Source of the DNA: an uncultured Sutterella sp.
Lineage (GTDB): Bacteria > Pseudomonadota > Gammaproteobacteria > Burkholderiales > Burkholderiaceae_F
NCBI GenBank assembly: GCA_900544255.1
Contig: UQUM01000011.1
Span: 1 to 62,311 of the forward strand
Length of the DNA: 62,311 nt
Direction of reading: 5' to 3'
Below the pieces are notes generated by a model. It was not told where the DNA came from, searched no databases, and worked only from the letters and a program-made list of their open reading frames with translations. Positions 59,876 through 62,311 of this stretch are shown in pieces. The position numbers were made by a program, and so were the translations under genes. Numbering within the stretch: position 1 is the stretch's first letter; each line of letters opens with the position of its first letter.

Positions 59876-60003
59876 CAAAATCATAACAAACAATCTTAAC
59901 GATCAAATTGCTCAGCTGTTCAGTACTCTGAAAATGCCGGCTGCCAACCAAACGTTTCAGAATCAACAGAAGTCGCCGGATTATCCCTCTCTGTCAAAAT
60001 ACT
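59862..60003 (+). pseudogene. istB: IstB 5' fragment
   Basis: Start of the IS21 AAA+ helper ATPase: ATG at 59862 overlaps the istA end by 14 bp and has GAAGGAG 7 bases before. About 47 codons look like the IstB N-terminal domain (LNDQIAQLFSTLKMPAANQ, then SPDYPSLS). After that, similarity to IstB ceases and no Walker motif follows: the gene is truncated by another element or a deletion. Confidence 0.75.
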
Positions 60004-60039
60004 TCCTAATCGCTAATAAGGAGGGTACGGAGAAGATAA

Positions 60040-60385
60040 ATGGGCACCCTATATCCGCTCGAAAAGAAAAATCAAATCCTCGGGAGAATTCTTTCCATGG
60101 GGGATTACGGTTGAACAGGCGCACTGCGAATATAGTATCGCGACAAGCTGCGTGTATCGTTGGTTGCGGCAACTGAAAGCTGATAGTCGGTCTGGCGGGC
60201 AAGGCACTCAGGCCAGCCCCTTACCTCAGGGCATGAACTTTCGTGCCGCTCTTGTCGCCGAAGGGTATTGCCAAGAAGTCGGCTTTGAGTCCCCGGCGAC
60301 CGGCAAGTTCTGCCGCACCAAAGGTGTCACACAGGCTGACGATTCCTGCGAGATCGCCTGTCTCTTCTCAAGTACCCGCAGGTGA
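60040..60385 (+). pseudogene. Helix-turn-helix transposase OrfA-like fragment with frameshift
   Basis: ATG at 60040 behind GGAGGGTACGGAG. The first frame reads to a G5 run (60099-60103); after dropping one G, the protein continues as ITVEQAHCEYSIATSCVYRW, a helix-turn-helix as in IS3-type OrfA proteins, and ASPLPQGMNFRAALVAEGYC. The end (after about 60340) no longer looks related. It is best seen as a decayed piece of a different insertion sequence. Confidence 0.6.
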
Positions 60386-60399
60386 CGAAGGAACGTAGA

Positions 60400-60525
60400 C
60401 TAGCAGGGAGCGACGTCTTCGCGGATAAATTTCTCGATGCGATCGCTGAGGAAGTAGCGGTTCTTAGAAAGGCCGGAGGCCAGCCAATCTTGATGGACGG
60501 CCTGCCAGTCAATGCAGAGTTTCAT
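60400..60525 (-). pseudogene. 5' fragment of an IS-associated gene
   Basis: 41 codons on the minus strand from the ATG at 60525 with GGAG 8 bases upstream, then TAG. The peptide (CIDWQAVHQDWLASGLSKNR, then YFLSDRIEKFI) resembles the N-terminus of small accessory transposase proteins by general look only. Probably a remnant of the same decayed element as the preceding fragment. Confidence 0.4.
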
Positions 60526-60691
60526 GGATCGTCTCCGTAGGTGAGGATTCACGAATTCTGCATTGTGATTTTTAGGGGGCTACGGTCATAGGGTGCTTAC
60601 AAAAAATTTCTCACTCACAAGAAATACTTGAATACCCGATTTTGACGCACCAATCCTAGACCCAAGTCACATCGAGATACTGACATCCTTC
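60526..60691. other. Intergenic remainder between IS scars
   Basis: About 165 bp, A+T-rich, no gene or clear repeat recognised. Confidence 0.4.
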
Positions 60692-60701
60692 GAAAAAACA
60701 C
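60692..60701. repeat. Left copy of the 10-bp flanking direct repeat
   Basis: GAAAAAACAC immediately left of the IS21-like element; an identical copy is at 61654-61663. Most simply the target-site duplication. Confidence 0.8.
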
Positions 60702-60750
60702 TGTCAAGCGACATTGAAACGAACCCACTAAACGACATTAAAACGGACCC
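60702..60750. repeat. Left terminal repeats of the IS21-like element
   Basis: Two tandem units starting CGACATT at 60709 and 60733, both running into AAACG(A/G)ACCC. They match the right terminus in inverted orientation. Confidence 0.8.
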
Positions 60751-60756
60751 CCCCCT

Positions 60757-61566
60757 TCAGGGGTAAAGCGCGGGTTTTGGCGGCAGGCAGTAGCCTGAGG
60801 CGAGGAGGCCGTAGGCCGTTGCGATTCCTTTGATTCCCCAGTACTGCAGAAAGTGGTAGAAGCGTTCGGTGAACTTCAAGGCATCATCGTTGGCATAGTG
60901 GTCTCGAACCAAACTGGAAGCGTTATCGCAGACAATACAGTACGGAATCCCACCGAAGTATCGGAAGGCTGATTCCATGCCATCCAGCCACGAATCCTGC
61001 GTTTCCGCGTAGTAGGCCTTGGCAAACACCCGTCTGGAGTATCCTAACTTGCAGACGAAGAAATGCAGGTGCAACCACGCGCCGTTGACGAGCACGTCCT
61101 TTTCTCCAAAATCAACCTGCATGTGCTGTCCCGGCAACGTCTCATATCGGAGAGGCTTGCCCTCTTCGTCTTCCAAATACGTCTTCCGCCGTGCTTCTGC
61201 ACGCATCGGGCTGCAGAACCGCTGCAACATCCTCAGCGGAATGTCTTGCTGATAGTCTTTGTTGAGCCGACGACGTAGCGGCGGGCACCGCATTTCGCAC
61301 GCCAGATACAGCTCCTGAACATCGATGGCATGTTCCTTCAGAAATGCCCCCGCGGCGCTGCGCGCTGCCCGCGCTTTCCCTTCTTCCCGTATCTGCCGTC
61401 TTACGGCATTTCGTGATACATGTACCATCTGCGCGATACACCGAATTGATACATGCTTTTCGGCGTACAGCGTTCGGATCAGCGCTTTGTCTTCTGCACT
61501 GAACATGTTTTTGAAGCCTCCTCGAGGTTGTGAGAAAGCTTCTATCTTCCGCTTTTTTGCGGTCAT
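60757..61566 (-). pseudogene. istA: Truncated IS21-family IstA
   Basis: 269 residues of the N-terminal half of IstA. A winged helix-turn-helix (DKALIRTLYAEKHVSIRCIA) is followed by the first catalytic Asp in QHMQVDFGEKDV and the second in CIVCDNASSLV. The frame then switches after GIKGIATAY into an unrelated tail ending at 60757. The catalytic Glu and C-terminal domain are absent, so the protein should be inactive alone; it could act as a binding-competent inhibitor, which is speculation. Confidence 0.8.
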
Positions 61567-61600
61567 CGTACCCTCCTTCGGCGCTTTCCGCCCCCGCCAA

Positions 61601-61653
61601 GGGTGGGTTCGTTTTAGTGTCGTTTGGTGGGTACTATAGAGTGTCGTCTAACA
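61601..61653. repeat. Right terminal repeats of the IS21-like element
   Basis: Read on the minus strand: two units 24 bp apart, CGACACT-N9-ACCCACC and CGACACTAAAACGAACCCACC-like (split here at the Cys-rich run), matching the left end. Confidence 0.75.
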
Positions 61654-61663
61654 GAAAAAACAC
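61654..61663. repeat. Right copy of the 10-bp flanking direct repeat
   Basis: GAAAAAACAC directly right of the element, identical to 60692-60701. Confidence 0.8.
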
Positions 61664-61797
61664 CTTCGTATGAAAGACATCCTCGCACAAAGCGTTTCGT
61701 AGAGTGTTGTTATCAATTTGACAAATAGTTTTGTTCCTCCTGTCGCATTTCTCTCGTGAAATAATTAAGCCATTGCAAATCTTTTCTAATCGTTCTT

Positions 61798-62310
61798 TCA
61801 AACTTCAGCCGTCTTGGAAACGAATCGAATCAAAGCAACATGCCATTCAGAAGGCCTACCGCCAAAAATACCTAAGAATTTGGCTTTGGGAACATTCCAT
61901 ACTTCAGCTCGTCCGGCAACAGCTGCAATTGCAGCTTTTCTCTCAGAGGAATGAACAAATGAGTCGTCGCCAGGATAAATAAGTAGCAACGGAACCTTCA
62001 CGCGTGAAAGAGCTTCCGCTGGTTCGACTGCCTTGCACTCAATCTGCGATGCGGCTACATTGCCAATCACAGGCCCCCATCGATCCTTAACCCAACCACG
62101 ACGAGTGGCGTAGCAGGATTCGAGAATCAGCGAAGCAATCCTCGCCGGATGCTTGTCTGCGAGTTGCAAAGCTGCATCACAGCCCTCCCCCTGCGCAAAA
62201 AAGACGTACCTGTCCTGTTTCCATGGAGATTGATCTAGTACATCGTTCGTAAAATACATTGACTAATTGCTGGTAGCCACCATATAATCTTCCCAAAGCT
62301 GGTAAAGGGA
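61798..62310 (-). pseudogene. Alpha/beta-hydrolase-like protein, C-terminal part, in-frame TAG
   Basis: From the ATG at 62259 a 153-residue product starts just before the region of the nucleophile elbow (YVFFAQGEGCDAALQLA) and contains the later acid and base regions (LLIYPGDDSFVH and EWHVALIRF). Two codons before this ATG is a TAG, and upstream of it the same frame is open to the window edge with a plausible peptide (LWEDYMVATSN). This suggests a longer gene split by a CAG-to-TAG change. The elbow lacks the usual serine (G-E-G). Function is unknown; it may be a broken gene beside the insertion sequences. Confidence 0.6.
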
Positions 62311-62311
62311 G

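Larger units (their letters stand above)
57781..60003 (+). mobile_element. IS21-family insertion sequence, decayed (left end, istA pseudogene, istB fragment)
   Basis: Composed of a left-end repeat array, istA with one premature stop, and the first 47 or so codons of istB, after which the sequence switches to another element. The right end is missing, so the copy cannot move by itself. The left border (57781) is inferred from the start of the repeats and a TG dinucleotide. Confidence 0.75.
60702..61653 (-). mobile_element. IS21-like element, internally deleted, 952 bp
   Basis: Bounded by ends beginning TGTCAAGCGACA (left) and TGTTAGACGACA (right, read inward). Each end has two tandem units 24 bp apart with CGACA(T/C)T and AACG(A/G)ACCC. 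Intact IS21 elements are about 2-2.5 kb; here only the 5' half of istA remains and istB is missing, so it is a deletion derivative that could be moved only by a helper copy. The clean flanking duplication suggests that it, or its parent, inserted here relatively recently. Confidence 0.85.

Noticed and set aside
60095..60110. Programmed frameshift at the G5 run of the OrfA-like fragment
   Set aside because: The protein end is also lost downstream and no second transposase frame follows, so decay is simpler.

Overview
The window looks like part of the chromosome of a Gram-negative betaproteobacterium of the order Burkholderiales. A Sutterella/Parasutterella-like gut organism is the best guess; this is an inference from gene order and protein character, since no search was run. 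Supporting points are the gene order miaB-phoH-ybeY-corC-lnt-glyQ-glyS-plsC, the complete mraZ-to-ftsA division/cell-wall cluster, MurE with the DNPR signature of meso-diaminopimelate ligases, a PlsC with an H-X4-E motif, and an oxygen-avoiding gene set (Fe-S type FNR, oxygen-independent HemN, FeoAB ferrous iron uptake).

Layout. Positions 1-1500: right part of an insertion sequence with an IS4-superfamily DDE transposase plus a small coiled-coil ORF. Positions 1550-10550, almost all minus strand: nitroreductase, murI, tsaC/sua5, purK, purE, purC, dgkA, fba, an AlaX-like tRNA editing protein and fnr. Positions 10700-18750, plus strand: hemN behind a near-perfect FNR box, sbcB, a beta-hydroxyacid dehydrogenase, the Fur-type promoter with feoA-feoA-feoB-feoC, and a YbaK-like deacylase. 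Positions 18800-25150: valS (minus), tRNA-Ala(CGC)-tRNA-Ala(GGC)-tRNA-Glu(TTC), an MFS transporter, tRNA-Arg(ACG) and gltX. Positions 25550-35460: miaB, phoH, ybeY, corC, lnt, glyQ, glyS, plsC and a YgjP-like metallohydrolase. Positions 35530-51550: MraZ operator repeats and mraZ-rsmH-ftsL-ftsI-murE-murF-mraY-murD-ftsW-murG-murC-ddl-ftsQ-ftsA. ftsZ does not follow ftsA; ilvA does. Positions 51570-56490: ilvA converging on ilvB-ilvN-ilvC, the isoleucine/valine route.

Positions 56760-62311 form a lower-GC accessory zone: an EamA-type transporter, a long array of 21-bp direct repeats leading into an IS21-family istA interrupted by one in-frame TGA, a truncated istB, scraps of at least one further insertion sequence, a 952-bp internally deleted IS21-like element with both ends and a 10-bp flanking direct repeat, and the remains of an alpha/beta hydrolase gene with an in-frame TAG. 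The most unusual structure is the 21-bp array (57788-58247), about 18 degenerate copies spaced at two helical turns with one more copy inside the istA coding sequence.

The core part is mostly housekeeping. It covers peptidoglycan precursor supply (murI through ddl) and septal synthesis (ftsI, ftsW, ftsQ, ftsL, ftsA), purine synthesis, translation (valS, gltX, glyQS, tRNAs, editing enzymes, tsaC, miaB, ybeY), lipid and envelope maturation (dgkA, plsC, lnt), and anaerobic iron and haem metabolism under likely FNR and Fur control. No complete, clearly novel multi-gene system was recognised.
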